Positions 29,114 to 40,280 are shown, numbered from the stretch's first letter. The stretch: 64,000 nt of DNA from Oscillatoriales cyanobacterium (GCA_004292745.1 RDXH01000031.1:30150-94149), one strand, 5' to 3'. Numbers and translations: made by a program. Notes: generated by a model not told the origin, from the sequence alone.

Positions 29114-32100
29114 ATGCCGAGTGCAGTACCATTTATTCCGGTGCCAACGCCAACCCCAACGCCAACTCCAGAGCCAACACCAACTCCAGAGACAACGCCC
29201 ACTCCGGCAACAACTCCAACTCCGGCAACAACTCCAACTCCGGCCCCAACGCCAACACCCGCCGACGATACATTTGGGGGGATAGACGACACCTTGGGTG
29301 GAGGTGGCAGCACGACACCCGCAATCATCGGCGGGATTATCCGCGGTACAGACAAAAACGACACCTTGATAGGCAGTATCGGCCCCGACGTGATTTCTGG
29401 GCTGCAAGGCAACGATAACCTCCAAGGTGGGGAGGGCGACGACCTGGTATTTGGCAACGAAGATGATGATGTACTATTCGGCGGACCAGGTAACGACGCT
29501 CTCGACGGCGGTTCAGGACTAGATACGCTCTACGGAGGGAAAGGTAGCGACTCCCTAGACGGGGGAAATAACCCCGACCTGCTTTATGGTAATGACGGCA
29601 ACGACACCGTAGTGGGAGGGGAAGGCAGAGACACAGCTTTCGGTGGCAAAGGCGGTGACAGCCTGCGCGGTGGCTTGGGTGATGATAGTATGTTTGGCGA
29701 TCGAGGTGATGACGTTCTTTGGGGCGACCAAGGTAACGACTCCCTGTTCGGTGGCGACGGCGACGACCTGGTATTTGGCAACGAAGGAGGCGACTGGCTC
29801 TACGGCAACGTCGGCGCGGACACAATTTTTGCCAATGATGGGGACGACATCATTTTCGGCGGTGCTGGCGAGGACATCATGGATGGTGGTGCTGGCAACG
29901 ACGTTCTGTGGGGAGAAACAGGCAAAGACTTAGTTTCAGGAGGCGAAGGTAAAGATGTCTTCGTCATGGCCCGTGTTAGCTCTCCCGGCATTGGTGGCAG
30001 CACAGACCCCGTATTTATCACCAGCGGCGGCCCTGACATTGGTGATGCCGATATTTTTACAGATTTTCGCCTTGGCGAAGATCTAATTGGGTTAAGCGGA
30101 GACCTCAAATTTGAAGATTTGATCATCTTCCAAAGCAGCGACACCAAAGCAGGCAGTACGATTATTCGCAACGGTGTCAGTGGCGACTTTTTAGCAGTAT
30201 TGCCCGGAGTGGACAGCAGAACCCTCGGCCGCAGCAGTTTTGTGATTGGCCAGACAGTTCCCGGCAGCGCTACCCCTCTCCCCACACCGACTCCAGACAC
30301 GACTCCGACACCAAATCCGACACCAACTCCAACTCCAAATCCGACACCAACTCCAAATCCGACACCAACTCCAACTCCAAATCCGACACCAACTCCAACA
30401 CCAACTCCAACTCCAAATCCGACACCAACTCCAACACCAAATCCGACACCAACTCCAACACCAACTCCAACTCCAACTCCCTTGCTCAATCAGGCTCCAA
30501 AGGCAGTCAACGACAACTTCACCACCGTGGCGGGACAAACACTTAGTCTCAACGTCCTGTTAAACGACACTGACCCGGACAATAACATTCTGACTGTGAC
30601 CACTTTTACCGCCACCAGCAAGGGGAGTTTGACTCCTGTGGGCGGTGGCAGTTTCAAATACACCCCGAATGCTGGCTTTTCTGGTGCCGACAGCTTTAGT
30701 TACTCCATCTCAGATGGCAGAGGAGGTACAAGTCAGGCAGTAGCGACAATCAACGTCAGTAGCCCGCCGAAGCTAGCAATTAATGATGGTGTAGTTGTTG
30801 CTAAAAGTGCTCCGATTGGGACAATTACGGCGGCCGATTTGTTAGTTACAGACAGCGACAACACGCCGTCGGAAATTGTTTACACGATTACTCAAGCCCC
30901 TAACGCCAACAAAGGCTTTATCCAAAGGGGTACTGCTTTGTTGAATGTCGGCAGTAAATTCACCCAAGACGATATCAATAACAACATCATCAAATACAAC
31001 CTGTTACCGACAGGTGGCAACGACAGTTTTACATTTACAGCCTCAGACGGTTCTGGGACGATCGGACCGGCATCCTTCAGTATTACCGTTGTAGATAGTA
31101 TCGTCGATCGCAGCAACCTCCCAGCCAGCAGCTTTACAGGCAGCAACCTGAGCGACTTTATCATCGGGGGTCCGGGAGAGGATACCATCAGTGGCGGTGA
31201 TGGCAACGACATCATTGACGGTAGAGCAGGCAACGACCTAGTATTCGGTCAAGCAGGGAATGACTCTCTGCTAGGTTTTACAGGTAACGACACCATCGAC
31301 GGAGGCGAAGGCAACGACACCATCGACGGCGAAGACGGCATCGATTCCCTCCTAGGCGGGGTGGGTAATGACCTGATGTTTGGGGGTAATGACAACGACA
31401 TCCTCAGTGGCGGTGACGGTAGCGATACCATTGACGGTGGCACTGGCAATGACTCCGTACTTGGGGAAGTTGGCGACGACTCGATACTTGGCGGCGTTGG
31501 TAACGACACCTTATTTGGCGGGGTTGGCGACGACTCCATCGAAGGCGGTGTTGGTGATGACATCCTCGACGGCGGTATCGGCAGAGACTTACTCGATGGC
31601 GGTATCAATAACGACTCCATCTCCGGTGGCGACAGCGACGACACCATTTTGGGTGGAGAGGGCAACGATACTGAACTCGGAGGTGCGGGCAATGACTATC
31701 TCTTGGGCGAAGCTGGTAGCGACTCGCTGTTGGGAGATGCGGGAGACGACACCATCGATGGTGGCATTGGCAGCGATAGTCTGAGTGGCGGCTTCGGCAA
31801 CGACTTGCTGTTGGGTGCTGATGACAATGACTCGCTTTCTGGCGGTGCGGGCAATGATATTATCGGCGGCGGTGCTGGTTCTGACTTACTCACGGGGGAT
31901 GTTGGCAATGATTTCTTCTACTACGAGACTCCTAACGAAGGTGTGGATATTATTGCTGATTTTAACAACGGTAATGGCAACGATAACTTCTTGTTCAGGT
32001 CTGCAAACTTTGGTGGCTTTACTAACTCTGGCACTGCTAACGATTTCACCAGTTTTATCGTCAGAAATATTGGCAGTGGTGGAGACAATATCAGCAAGCA

Positions 32101-32359
32101 ATCGGTCATTTTGTTTGAAAATAAATTCGACAATGCTCAAGCAGTGAATGCAGTATTGAAAAATCAGAATGGTTCGGGCAAAACAGGAGCTTTCTTTGTG
32201 TATCTGAATAATACTTTCAACAAGTATGTTCTCGGCTTCGATCCGAATGCTGCTGATGACAGTCTCCCAGCTTTTGATTTGGCTGTGTTGAATTCTATTC
32301 CTACAGTCCCAGGTTCTCTGAGCACGGTGATTACTGCGTCGCAGTTTAAGTTCATTTAA
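29114..32359 (+). CDS. Large RTX (calcium-binding) secreted protein
   Basis: 1081 residues. A Pro-Thr repeat leader (about 5-55) is followed by a first RTX block of GGxGxDxLx-type nonapeptides (about 90-280). Next come a globular segment, a second long PTPNP linker (about 393-457), two cadherin/Ig-like modules ([23 protein letters not shown] at about 463, then 555-675), and a second, longer RTX block (about 685-935). The C-terminus ends SQFKFI, compatible with a type I secretion signal. There is no N-terminal signal peptide, as expected for type I export. Probably a calcium-stabilised surface or matrix protein. No type I secretion genes are in the window. Confidence 0.88.
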   Translation: MPSAVPFIPVPTPTPTPTPEPTPTPETTPTPATTPTPATTPTPAPTPTPADDTFGGIDDTLGGGGSTTPAIIGGIIRGTDKNDTLIGSIGPDVISGLQGNDNLQGGEGDDLVFGNEDDDVLFGGPGNDALDGGSGLDTLYGGKGSDSLDGGNNPDLLYGNDGNDTVVGGEGRDTAFGGKGGDSLRGGLGDDSMFGDRGDDVLWGDQGNDSLFGGDGDDLVFGNEGGDWLYGNVGADTIFANDGDDIIFGGAGEDIMDGGAGNDVLWGETGKDLVSGGEGKDVFVMARVSSPGIGGSTDPVFITSGGPDIGDADIFTDFRLGEDLIGLSGDLKFEDLIIFQSSDTKAGSTIIRNGVSGDFLAVLPGVDSRTLGRSSFVIGQTVPGSATPLPTPTPDTTPTPNPTPTPTPNPTPTPNPTPTPTPNPTPTPTPTPTPNPTPTPTPNPTPTPTPTPTPTPLLNQAPKAVNDNFTTVAGQTLSLNVLLNDTDPDNNILTVTTFTATSKGSLTPVGGGSFKYTPNAGFSGADSFSYSISDGRGGTSQAVATINVSSPPKLAINDGVVVAKSAPIGTITAADLLVTDSDNTPSEIVYTITQAPNANKGFIQRGTALLNVGSKFTQDDINNNIIKYNLLPTGGNDSFTFTASDGSGTIGPASFSITVVDSIVDRSNLPASSFTGSNLSDFIIGGPGEDTISGGDGNDIIDGRAGNDLVFGQAGNDSLLGFTGNDTIDGGEGNDTIDGEDGIDSLLGGVGNDLMFGGNDNDILSGGDGSDTIDGGTGNDSVLGEVGDDSILGGVGNDTLFGGVGDDSIEGGVGDDILDGGIGRDLLDGGINNDSISGGDSDDTILGGEGNDTELGGAGNDYLLGEAGSDSLLGDAGDDTIDGGIGSDSLSGGFGNDLLLGADDNDSLSGGAGNDIIGGGAGSDLLTGDVGNDFFYYETPNEGVDIIADFNNGNGNDNFLFRSANFGGFTNSGTANDFTSFIVRNIGSGGDNISKQSVILFENKFDNAQAVNAVLKNQNGSGKTGAFFVYLNNTFNKYVLGFDPNAADDSLPAFDLAVLNSIPTVPGSLSTVITASQFKFI

Positions 32360-32384
32360 CCTGAGATATGGGCTCATTCTTAAG

Positions 32385-32406
32385 AACAGGCTTTCCGGCC
32401 TGTTCC
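32385..32406. repeat. Palindrome GAACAGGC...GCCTGTTC between RTX genes
   Basis: GAACAGGCTTTCCGGCCTGTTC is the central palindrome also found at 3375, 8741, 23373 and (degenerate) 38653. It may act as a terminator-like hairpin for the first RTX gene. Confidence 0.6.
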
Positions 32407-32569
32407 ACAAGGAGTGAATTTGATTGTGGGGTGGGTCGGAGAACCCACCCATAAAAGACTTGTTGAGAATCTATTGTTTAATGTTTGAATAGAACCACAA
32501 GGAGGCCGAATTATGCCAAGTGCAGTATCATTCTTTTTTCTCGAAACCGGTACAGATCCTTCATTAATC

Positions 32570-32761
32570 GGTACGACTTCATCTACTGGTACAACGACTT
32601 CATCTACTGGTACAACGACTTCATCTACTGGTACAACAACTTCATCTACTGGTACAACAACTTCATCTACTGGTACAACGACTTCATCTACTGGTACAAC
32701 AACTTCATCTACTGGTACAACGACTTCATCTACTGGTACAACGACTTCATCTACTGGTACT
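32570..32761 (+). repeat. 21-bp coding array (TSSTGTT)
   Basis: About nine copies of ACGACTTCATCTACTGGTACA encode TTSSTGT. Copy-number change keeps the frame. Confidence 0.85.
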
Positions 32762-33705
32762 GGCATAGTGGTAGGAAGGAGCATCGCTGACTATTTCATC
32801 GGTAGCTTGTTCAATGACACCATTTCCAGCCGTGAAGGGGATGACACAATTCTCGGTCGTGATGGGGATGATTTACTCAGAGGGGAGGATGGTAATGATT
32901 ATCTCAACGGTGGAGCTGGCAAGGATATAGTTGATGGCGGCCCTGGAAATGATACCGCACGGGGTGGTAAAGACGATGACTTGGTAATTGGCGATCGGGG
33001 TAACGATCGAGTTTTTGGAGACCAAGGCAACGATACTGTCTTGGGTGGTGAAGGTGATGACACACTCTATGGCGGTAAGGGGAATGACTCTCTGCGTGGA
33101 GGTGGCGAGGGCGACTTAATTTTGGGCGACAAGGGCAATGACCGTATTTTTGGTGATACCGGCAACGATTGCTTACAGGGCGGTGCTGGCAGTGATTTGC
33201 TGTTTGGTGAAGAGGGTGGAGACATCATCAGTGGCGGCGTAGGCAATGATACTGCTGATGGCGGCGATGGAGATGACCGACTCTTCGGGGGGGATGGCAA
33301 TGATTCTGTGTCTGGTGGCGCAGGAGATGATGTGATGGCGGGCGATCGCGGTACTGATACTCTGACAGGAGGCGATGGTGCGGATATCTTTATTCTCGGT
33401 AGGGTGGGCACATCCGCTGGGGCTAGCGGTTTTTTGACTACTGGTGGACCTCAAATTGGCGATGCTGATTTAATTACAGATTTTAAGGCTGGAGATTCGA
33501 TCGGTCTAGCTGGAGGTTTGAGCTTTACAGACTTAAATATTTTTCAGGGTCAAGGATCGAATTCTAGCAACACAATTATTCAAGACAAGCGCACTGGTGA
33601 ATTTTTGGCGGTCTTAATTGATGTTAGGGCTAACGCGCTAGATGAATCTAAGTTCACGACAGCTCAAATACCCCGTGTAGACGACAATCCTTTCATCATT
33701 CAGGG

Positions 33706-34081
33706 GACAACAACTTCTAATACAGGGACAACGACTTCCACCACTGGGACAACGACTTCTACTACTGGGACAACGACTTCTACTACTGGCACAACGACTT
33801 CTACTACTGGCACAACGACTTCTACTACTGGGACAACGACTTCTACTACTGGCACAACGACTTCTAATACTGGGACAACGACTTCCACTACTGGGACAAC
33901 GACTTCTAATACTGGCACAACGACTTCTAATACTGGCACAACGACTTCTACTACTGGCACAACAACCACAACTCCCACACCAACAACCACAACTCCCACA
34001 CCAGCAACCACAACTCCCACACCAGCAACCACAACTCCCACACCAGCAACCACAACTCCCACACCAGCAACCACAACTCCC
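33706..34081 (+). repeat. 21-bp coding arrays (TTSTTGT and TTPTPAT), site of the frameshift
   Basis: About eleven ACGACTTCTACTACTGGCACA-type units followed by six ACAACTCCCACACCAGCAACC-type units. The last unit is four bases short. Confidence 0.85.
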
Positions 34082-35524
34082 AAGCAGGGACAACCGCGAG
34101 TCCGACACCAGGAACATTACCAACACTGGTTCCAAGTCCGAGTCCGAGTCCAAGTCCGAGTCCAAGTCCGACTCCGAATTCTTCCATTGTCCCAACTCCC
34201 ACTTTGCCGAGTCCAACTCCGCCGGCTTTTCCATCACCAACTCCTAACCAGCCGCCCATCGTCGAAAGTGGCAAAACGATAACAGGTTTCCAGAATTTAC
34301 CTCTGTCTCTAAGCATTTCTGCCCCTAGTGACCCGGAGGGCCAGTCCGTGTCAGCCACTGTCACCCAACTGCCAAATCCTAAATTCGGTTTAGTGGTTAC
34401 TGGTACAATCCCGATCGCCGTCAACCAAAAATTGACCGTTCAAGAATTAGTCGGACTGAATTTCACACCTGCAACAGATGTCATCGGACAAGCTGGATCT
34501 TTCAGCTACAGCGTCACAGACGAACAGGGTGGCACAGCAGCAGCAGCAGTCGCAATTAACATCAATTCTTTCAATACATCGGTAACTACTCCAACTAACC
34601 TAAGTCCGATCGCAGTTGATGACGGCATCGTATTCACAAATACCAACAATTTGCTACCGACATTCATCGACGTGCTAGCCAACGATGTCAGCCCGCAAAA
34701 TGGGAAACTCAACATCATCAACGTCGGCACACCGAAACTGGGGATAGCCGTAAATCTCGTCTCTCAGGTGCAATTCATCCCCGGTAATGTACCCGGTAGC
34801 ACTACTTTTAGCTACAACATCAGCGACGGATTCGGCACAACTCCAGGCACCGGTGTTGTCACCGTTCAAATCTTGCCAGGAGATAGCGGGCCAAACAATC
34901 TAATTGGCGGCTCTTTGGCTGATAATTTTAACGGTTTGGCCGGCAGCGATACGATCGACGGTAGAGGTGGCAACGATACGATTAACGGCGGTGTGGATAA
35001 CGACGTACTCATAGGTGGCCCAGGGGTCGATACTATGAGTGGTGGGGGTGGTAGCAATCAATTCCGGTATACCAGTCCTGATTCGGGAGGGCCGGTGTTT
35101 GATGCTGCTTCTTCGGCTGCAATCAATGCTGCGATCGCCGCAGGTGGATATGATTTAATTACAGATTTTACTGGTCTGGGAGTGCCGATCGCCGATCAGT
35201 TTAATTTTGCCCCCGGATTCGGGAATGTCAGCAGCACTAACCAAGTTTTACTGCCCGTGCAAACAACAGTTTCATCTAATATTTTAGGAGGAACAGCATT
35301 CTTGTTTGCCTATGATACTGGTGGCAATACTTACATCATTTATGATGGTAATGGCAATAATGTCACTGGCAGTGATTCTCGGATTTTGGCGAAGTTAAAC
35401 GGTGTAACCGGCGTTTCTTCTTTGTCGGGATTTGATTTTACTTTCATCTAGAAACAAAGTCATTAGTTAGTGGTTACGGGTTATTTGTGATTTGCTTGAC
35501 CCTGCAAATCACAAATAACCAATA

Positions 35525-35609
35525 ATATCAAATCCTCTCTTCATCAGAATTATTCATCTCTCCGATCTCTCTCTGTGTTCTCTGCGCTCTCTGCGGTTAA
35601 ATCATTTAA
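35525..35609. mobile_element. Palindromic ACAGAGG repeat, inverted decayed copy
   Basis: Reverse orientation relative to the copies at 43769, 55075 and 63530: ATATCAAATCC at the left end, CTCTGTGTTCTCTGCG inside, and GGTTAAATCATTTAAC at the right. It lies between the RTX and rhomboid genes. Confidence 0.6.
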
Positions 35610-35616
35610 CTAATCA

Positions 35617-36321
35617 CTAAATCTCATTATCTTCAGAAAACAACCCCAACAAAGGGCCAAGAATAGCACCAAAAACAAACCCACCAGCATGAGCCCAGTA
35701 GGCAACTCCCCCAGATTCCATACCCACATTGGCTGGCGCATTCAACGAAGCAAGGCCGTTAAATGCCTGCTGTACAAACCAAAATCCTAGAAAAAAGAAA
35801 GCAGGTATTCTGACAGTAGTAATAAAGATTCCCAAGGGGAGTAATGTTAGAACTTTGGCTTGGGGATATCGGAGAATATAAGCTCCCATGACACCTGCGA
35901 TCGCACCGCTAGCACCCAGAGAAGGAATAGCCGATGCTGAGACAAAAAACCACTGAGTCAGGGATGCTAAAACGCCACAAGTAAGGTAAAATATTATAAA
36001 CTTTATGTGTCCTAAACAGTCTTCTACATTGTTGCCAAAAATCCAGAGGAATAACATATTTCCGGCGACGTGCAGAAAGCCTGCGTGTAGGAATTGGGAG
36101 GAAATTAGCGTTGTCCATTCGGGAAATGGTGAAGCGGGTAGAGAAACTCGACAGATATTAGTTAGCTGACAAGGTACTACGGCCCAGGAGTAGAAGAATT
36201 GCGTTAATTGGCGATCGCCCAAAGTTAATTCATACAAAAATACTAACACATTGGCAGCAATCAGTCCATAGGTGACATAGGGAGTGATGCGTGTGGGGTT
36301 TTCATCGCGCAAAGGAACCAT
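35617..36321 (-). CDS. Rhomboid family intramembrane serine protease
   Basis: 234 residues with six or more membrane helices. The catalytic dyad is Ser138 in GASGAIAG and His211 in WAHAGGF. The oxyanion-side His84 and Asn88 (FLHVAGNMLFLWIFG) and the L1-loop region between 50 and 75 are also present. Rhomboids cut other membrane proteins within or beside the membrane. Substrates here are unknown. The gene is transcribed alone. Confidence 0.93.
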   Translation of the reverse strand: MVPLRDENPTRITPYVTYGLIAANVLVFLYELTLGDRQLTQFFYSWAVVPCQLTNICRVSLPASPFPEWTTLISSQFLHAGFLHVAGNMLFLWIFGNNVEDCLGHIKFIIFYLTCGVLASLTQWFFVSASAIPSLGASGAIAGVMGAYILRYPQAKVLTLLPLGIFITTVRIPAFFFLGFWFVQQAFNGLASLNAPANVGMESGGVAYWAHAGGFVFGAILGPLLGLFSEDNEI

Positions 36322-36439
36322 AGGATTTTTTTGTCATTAAAATATTCAACCTACGATAGCACATCTATTTTCAAGATGTCTCCTGTCTAGAGGAAGATAA
36401 TTGCTGAGGGTTCAGGGTTCAGGGTTGACTGTTGACTGT

Positions 36440-36515
36440 TGTCTGTTGTTACCAATTACCAATTACCAATTACCAATTACCAATTACCAATTACCAATAA
36501 CTATTGACTAATAAC
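36440..36515. repeat. ATTACCA heptamer array
   Basis: About eight tandem ATTACCA units immediately downstream of the SLH/GHL10 gene (minus strand), preceded by GTTGACT-type repeats. Confidence 0.85.
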
Positions 36516-38531
36516 TACCACAACTCCCGCACTTTCCACCGCCATTCTACTTACGGCGCACAAAGCATAGGTTCCCGGTTGGATTGCTATTTCTGCTGTC
36601 TCTGCATTCAGAATTCTCATCAACTTCCAACTATTACCATTTTTCTGATAAATTGTCCAAGAGCAGATATTATTTCCGGCTAAATTGTTCCAACTCAAAA
36701 CAGAGCTATTTGCCACTTTTTTGACTTCAATTCCTGTCGGAGTAGGTGGCGGAGTTCCCTTTAGCCAAGGCATCGCCGGAACCAGTGCCAAATTGGCATA
36801 GGTAGTCGCTTTTAAACTATCATAAATTTGCTGGCGATTGTCAGTAAATGATTTCATGCTGAAAAATATATTGCCCAACGCTAACTTTTCATCTAGGTTG
36901 CGCGTGATCTGAATTTGTTTGTTGATTTCGGCAACCGTCCACTTATTACCGTCAAGTAAGCCTAAGTTGTTTCCAGCGTAAATATGTTTTTGTTTGGGGT
37001 TGTTTGCTACCCACCAATTCAACAGCATGGGATAACTTTGAGCAGTTTCGTCTATGCGCCAGTAAAGTTGCGGAGTTAGGTAATCTACCCAACCTAATTC
37101 TAACCATTTTTTCGAGTCAGCATAAAGTGCTTCGTAAGTATCTAAACCGCGACTCCCCGGTGGTTGTCCAGGGCGATAAATGCCGAAGGGACTGATGCCA
37201 AATTTAACATGAGATTTGGTGGATTTAATGCCTTCTGCTACTCTTTTAATTAAGCTATTGACATTTTCCCTACGCCAGTCTCCCAGACTCAGTTTCCCTC
37301 CTTGCGATCGATAATTATTGTAGGTCTTGCTGTCAGGAAATTCTTTGCCCGCAATCGGATAAGGATAGAAGTAATCGTCGAAGTGAATACCATCTATATC
37401 ATAGCGCTTCACTACGTCTATAATTACCTTGTAAGTCCGGTCTTGAACTGTCGCAATTCCGGGGTCCATCCACAATTGATCGCCCCAAGCATAAACACAT
37501 TCGGGATTAGTTACTGAGATGTGAGGACTGACGGTGGCGGGGGTTTTGCTAGAAACTTTGGCGCGGTAGGGATTTAACCAAGCATGAACTTCTATGTTGC
37601 GTTTGTGGCTTTCAATAATGGCAAATTCTAAAGGGTCATAATAAGGTTGGGGGGGCTTTCCTTGGGTTCCTGTCAGCCAAGCACTCCAAGGTTCTAATTC
37701 TGATGCGTAAAGGGCATCTCCCGCTGGTCTAATTTGAAGGATGACAGCATTAAAATTCATGTCTGCTAATCTGTCAAGGATTTTCAGCAGTTCGTTTTTT
37801 TGCTGTTCGGTTGAGAGTTTGGCGCTGGATGGCCAGTCAATATTCCAGACAGTTGTTACCCAGGCTGCGCGAAATTCTCGCTGATGACTGACTTGAACTG
37901 TTGGCAGTGCCGGTGGGGGATTTTTGCCGATAGTTACGATGTATTGTGAGGGAATTTTGGGCGCTTTTTTTAAATAAACTAATGCTTGATAAACCCAGGC
38001 GCAAACATCTGCTCGTGTGGCGTTTCCAGCGGGATTTAATAATTTTAAGTTTGGATAATTGACGACTATTTCTGATTGAGTTGCGAGGGCGATCGCACTT
38101 TTGGCGTAGTTGGGAATTTCTGTGCTATCTTGATAGATGTTGGATAGGACAAGATTGGTCGGTGGGGCAGTATTTGCGTCGAAAATACCGCTGACTAAAG
38201 CCAAGAATGCCTCGACTCTGGTAATTTTATTTTCTGGCTTAAATAAATTGTTGGGATAGCCAGATATAAAGCCTCTTTTAAATGCTGTTTGAATGGCTGG
38301 TGCTGCCCAGTAGGTAGTGGGAACGTCGGCAAAGGGCTGGTATGTTTGTTTGTCTGGTGTGGGAAATGCTTTGCTGACTATGGTGGCAAATTGGGCGCGG
38401 GTTAAGTTAGTGTTAGGACTAAAAGTGCGATCGGGCAAACCGCTGACAATTGCTCGTTCCATTAAGCCTTCAATGAATTGTCTCGCCCAATGATTTTGAA
38501 TGTCCGAGAAGCTGATATTGTTGGAAACCAT
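36501..38531 (-). CDS. SLH-domain protein with GHL10 glycosidase-like domain
   Basis: 676 residues. Three S-layer homology repeats (about 4-56, 62-117 and 128-188), with FSDIQNHWARQFIEGLMERAIVSG as the clearest, precede a GHL10/DUF187 TIM-barrel domain (about 218-530). That domain carries EFRAAWVTTVWNIDWPS, AVILQIRPAGDALY, EVHAWLNPYRA, DGIHFDDYFYPYP and KFGISPFGIYRPG. A small C-terminal Ig/Fn3-like domain follows (about 590-676). SLH repeats normally bind cell-wall polymers and GHL10 proteins are thought to cleave peptidoglycan-related glycans. No signal peptide precedes the first SLH repeat, which is odd for a surface protein. Downstream of the amidase on the same strand. Confidence 0.85.
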   Translation of the reverse strand: MVSNNISFSDIQNHWARQFIEGLMERAIVSGLPDRTFSPNTNLTRAQFATIVSKAFPTPDKQTYQPFADVPTTYWAAPAIQTAFKRGFISGYPNNLFKPENKITRVEAFLALVSGIFDANTAPPTNLVLSNIYQDSTEIPNYAKSAIALATQSEIVVNYPNLKLLNPAGNATRADVCAWVYQALVYLKKAPKIPSQYIVTIGKNPPPALPTVQVSHQREFRAAWVTTVWNIDWPSSAKLSTEQQKNELLKILDRLADMNFNAVILQIRPAGDALYASELEPWSAWLTGTQGKPPQPYYDPLEFAIIESHKRNIEVHAWLNPYRAKVSSKTPATVSPHISVTNPECVYAWGDQLWMDPGIATVQDRTYKVIIDVVKRYDIDGIHFDDYFYPYPIAGKEFPDSKTYNNYRSQGGKLSLGDWRRENVNSLIKRVAEGIKSTKSHVKFGISPFGIYRPGQPPGSRGLDTYEALYADSKKWLELGWVDYLTPQLYWRIDETAQSYPMLLNWWVANNPKQKHIYAGNNLGLLDGNKWTVAEINKQIQITRNLDEKLALGNIFFSMKSFTDNRQQIYDSLKATTYANLALVPAMPWLKGTPPPTPTGIEVKKVANSSVLSWNNLAGNNICSWTIYQKNGNSWKLMRILNAETAEIAIQPGTYALCAVSRMAVESAGVVVVISQ

Positions 38532-38652
38532 AATTATATTGAGGGATTTAAAATTAACATCTGAATTTTTTTAGTTGAGGCGAAGCCTCTGGATCTGCGT
38601 TACCAGGCTCTTCCTGGTAACGAGAAACGAGAAAGAAAACTCACTCATATCA

Positions 38653-38683
38653 AGAACAGGCGGGAGGGTCTGTTCTTGATATT
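38653..38683. repeat. Degenerate GAACAGGC palindrome
   Basis: GAACAGGCGGGAGGGTCTGTTC lies between the amidase and SLH genes. Nearby 38580-38625 (GCGTTACCAGGCTCTTCCTGGTAACG) is another palindromic interspersed repeat. Confidence 0.5.
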
Positions 38684-38698
38684 AATGCAAGATCTCAG

Positions 38699-40183
38699 TT
38701 ATAACAAACCAGCATTTTCATACAACAACCGGATTGTATTCAGGATTTTTTGGGCGTATTGGGGGTCGGCATTCCAGCGTCCTACCAATTCATTCACCGT
38801 GGGGGCGACACCCCGCTTGACAAATTTAAAACGCACGTTTTCTTTAACTAAAGGTTGGTTGATGGGTTCTGTGCTACCGTAGGCTTTGAGATGCTGAATG
38901 TGAGCTCTGACTCCTGTCCGGGCATCGGGAAAAGAGAGGCCGGAACTGGTAGCGTTGATGACTCCCATGTCAGCAAAGTTAAATTGTTCCGGTTTCACAG
39001 AACCGCCAAAGTTGAGAAAATTTGTTTCTACACACATTTGGCAAAATGCTAGGTCATGGTTGACGCTTTCTGCTGCTGCTTCTTGGATGTAAATTTGAGG
39101 TAAATTGGGAAATTGGGTCAGGGCTTTGCTGTTGTTTTTGGTCAGGAATACTGTCATTTGTTGGGCAGTAGTTTGACCGCGATTCATGATTTTTCCCACT
39201 CCTGAAAGGATATCACGGCGCGATCGCAAGGATACGGAGGTTGTGGACTGATCCCAGGCTACGGCAATATCGCGATCGCGCAAATCGATCGCCCGCACAA
39301 ATACAATTCCATTGTAAGTAATCCGCCTGTCAAGCGCAGCGGGTTCGATATCAAAAATATCCAGAACTTCTGACGGAACAAAAGCATTTCCATTCACCAA
39401 AATACCTTTCTCTTCGTGGGGTGCACCGTTAATGTTGATATTAATTGGTGGATAACTTATGGGTGTGGGTGGAGGTGTGGGCGTGGGTGGAGGTGTAGGT
39501 GTGGGTGGAGGTGTAGGTGTGGTTATGGTTGCGGGTGTGGGTGCAGGCGTAGGTGCAGGTGTGGGTGTGGGTTTTGGTGTCGGTGTCGGCGCAGGTGTGG
39601 GTGTCGGTAAGGGTTTCAAACCCGTATTTTTCAACCAAGCTTCGAGTCCATCAGCCAATCCGAGAGCAATATCCGGGCGGCGAGTTTGAAAAGTTCGCAA
39701 GTCATCGATATTAGTCAAAAAACCGAGCTCTATCAGCAAAGAAGGGATAGCAACTCGCCGACAAAATCCCAGACTACCAACACCAGCCTCAGTATCTGCT
39801 TTTGAACCACGACTCACCATACCTGGGAGACGTCGCAAATAGCCATTTAAGATTAAATCAGCATCAGCTTTGCGCTTAGGGTTGCTACCAATATAAAACA
39901 CACTGGCACCGCGAACTTGCGGATTAGAAAAAGCATCGGCGTGCATTTCTAGAGCGACATCTCCGGCGCGACAGCGGTCGTTGATCCAAGCGATAGTTTG
40001 CACTAAACTCAGAGTATCTGGGACGGAGAAAGTTTCTATGCCTCGTCGCCGTAATTCAGGTACTAATAAATCCCGAATTAGCATAAGTTCCTGGGCTTCG
40101 GTGGTGCCAAAAGCCATGGCGCCGGGATCGCGCTGATTTCCTTCAAAGCCGCCGTGTCCGGCAGAAACGAATATAGAACCCAT
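38699..40183 (-). CDS. N-acetylmuramoyl-L-alanine amidase with glucosaminidase-like C-terminus
   Basis: 494 residues. An amidase_3 domain (about 1-185) has Zn ligands His10 (SAGHGG), Glu29 and His81 (EMHADAF) and catalytic Glu152 (LLIELGF). A Pro-Thr linker (about 194-245) and a small domain (about 250-325, copper-amine-oxidase-N-like) follow. The C-terminal region (about 335-494) resembles glucosaminidase/endo-beta-N-acetylglucosaminidase domains (AAESVNHDLAFCQMCVETNFLNFGG, FADMGVINATSSG, RTGVRAHIQHLKAYGS). It should cut both peptide and glycan links in peptidoglycan. No signal peptide is visible at the chosen start. Confidence 0.87.
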   Translation of the reverse strand: MGSIFVSAGHGGFEGNQRDPGAMAFGTTEAQELMLIRDLLVPELRRRGIETFSVPDTLSLVQTIAWINDRCRAGDVALEMHADAFSNPQVRGASVFYIGSNPKRKADADLILNGYLRRLPGMVSRGSKADTEAGVGSLGFCRRVAIPSLLIELGFLTNIDDLRTFQTRRPDIALGLADGLEAWLKNTGLKPLPTPTPAPTPTPKPTPTPAPTPAPTPATITTPTPPPTPTPPPTPTPPPTPISYPPINININGAPHEEKGILVNGNAFVPSEVLDIFDIEPAALDRRITYNGIVFVRAIDLRDRDIAVAWDQSTTSVSLRSRRDILSGVGKIMNRGQTTAQQMTVFLTKNNSKALTQFPNLPQIYIQEAAAESVNHDLAFCQMCVETNFLNFGGSVKPEQFNFADMGVINATSSGLSFPDARTGVRAHIQHLKAYGSTEPINQPLVKENVRFKFVKRGVAPTVNELVGRWNADPQYAQKILNTIRLLYENAGLL

Positions 40184-40280
40184 TGAATAAAACCCTCCAC
40201 CGTGTGGTTATTTGAGTACCTGCTTTTCAGTCTTAGGTTTTATTTTACCTGAAATCAGTAAATTTAATTTTTTACAGCAC

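Larger units (their letters stand above)
32513..35451 (+). pseudogene. Second RTX gene, interrupted by a frameshift in a tandem array
   Basis: The first 524 or so codons read MPSAVSFFFLETG, a TSSTGTT heptapeptide array (21-bp units, about 32575-32760), an RTX block (33,800-bp region excluded; about residues 90-290), a globular DFKAGDSIGLAGG segment, then TTSTTGT and TTPTPAT arrays. At 34082 the frame changes. The correct continuation (AGTTASPTPGTLP, then cadherin-like modules, a short RTX block and a C-terminus ending GFDFTFI) lies one frame back. Restoring four bases (CACC) in CCCAAGCA gives a complete 21-bp unit and one 980-codon frame. The start, Shine-Dalgarno (AAGGAGG) and C-terminus resemble the gene just upstream. 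It could be a true mutation, a phase-variable state or a sequencing error. Confidence 0.8.

Noticed and set aside
29800..30489. Long minus-strand open frames opposite the RTX genes (VGVGVG-type and SLPSPP-type)
   Set aside because: They mirror the Pro/Thr linkers and RTX repeats of the plus-strand genes, have no start context of their own, and are pure repeat translations.
33638..34240. Minus-strand Ser-Arg-Cys and VPVVEVV frames opposite the second RTX gene
   Set aside because: Antisense readings of the 21-bp arrays.
34204..35451. A separate gene starting at 34204
   Set aside because: The apparent start is an internal TTG; the frame is open upstream and continues the Pro-rich linker of the preceding RTX frame after the frameshift.
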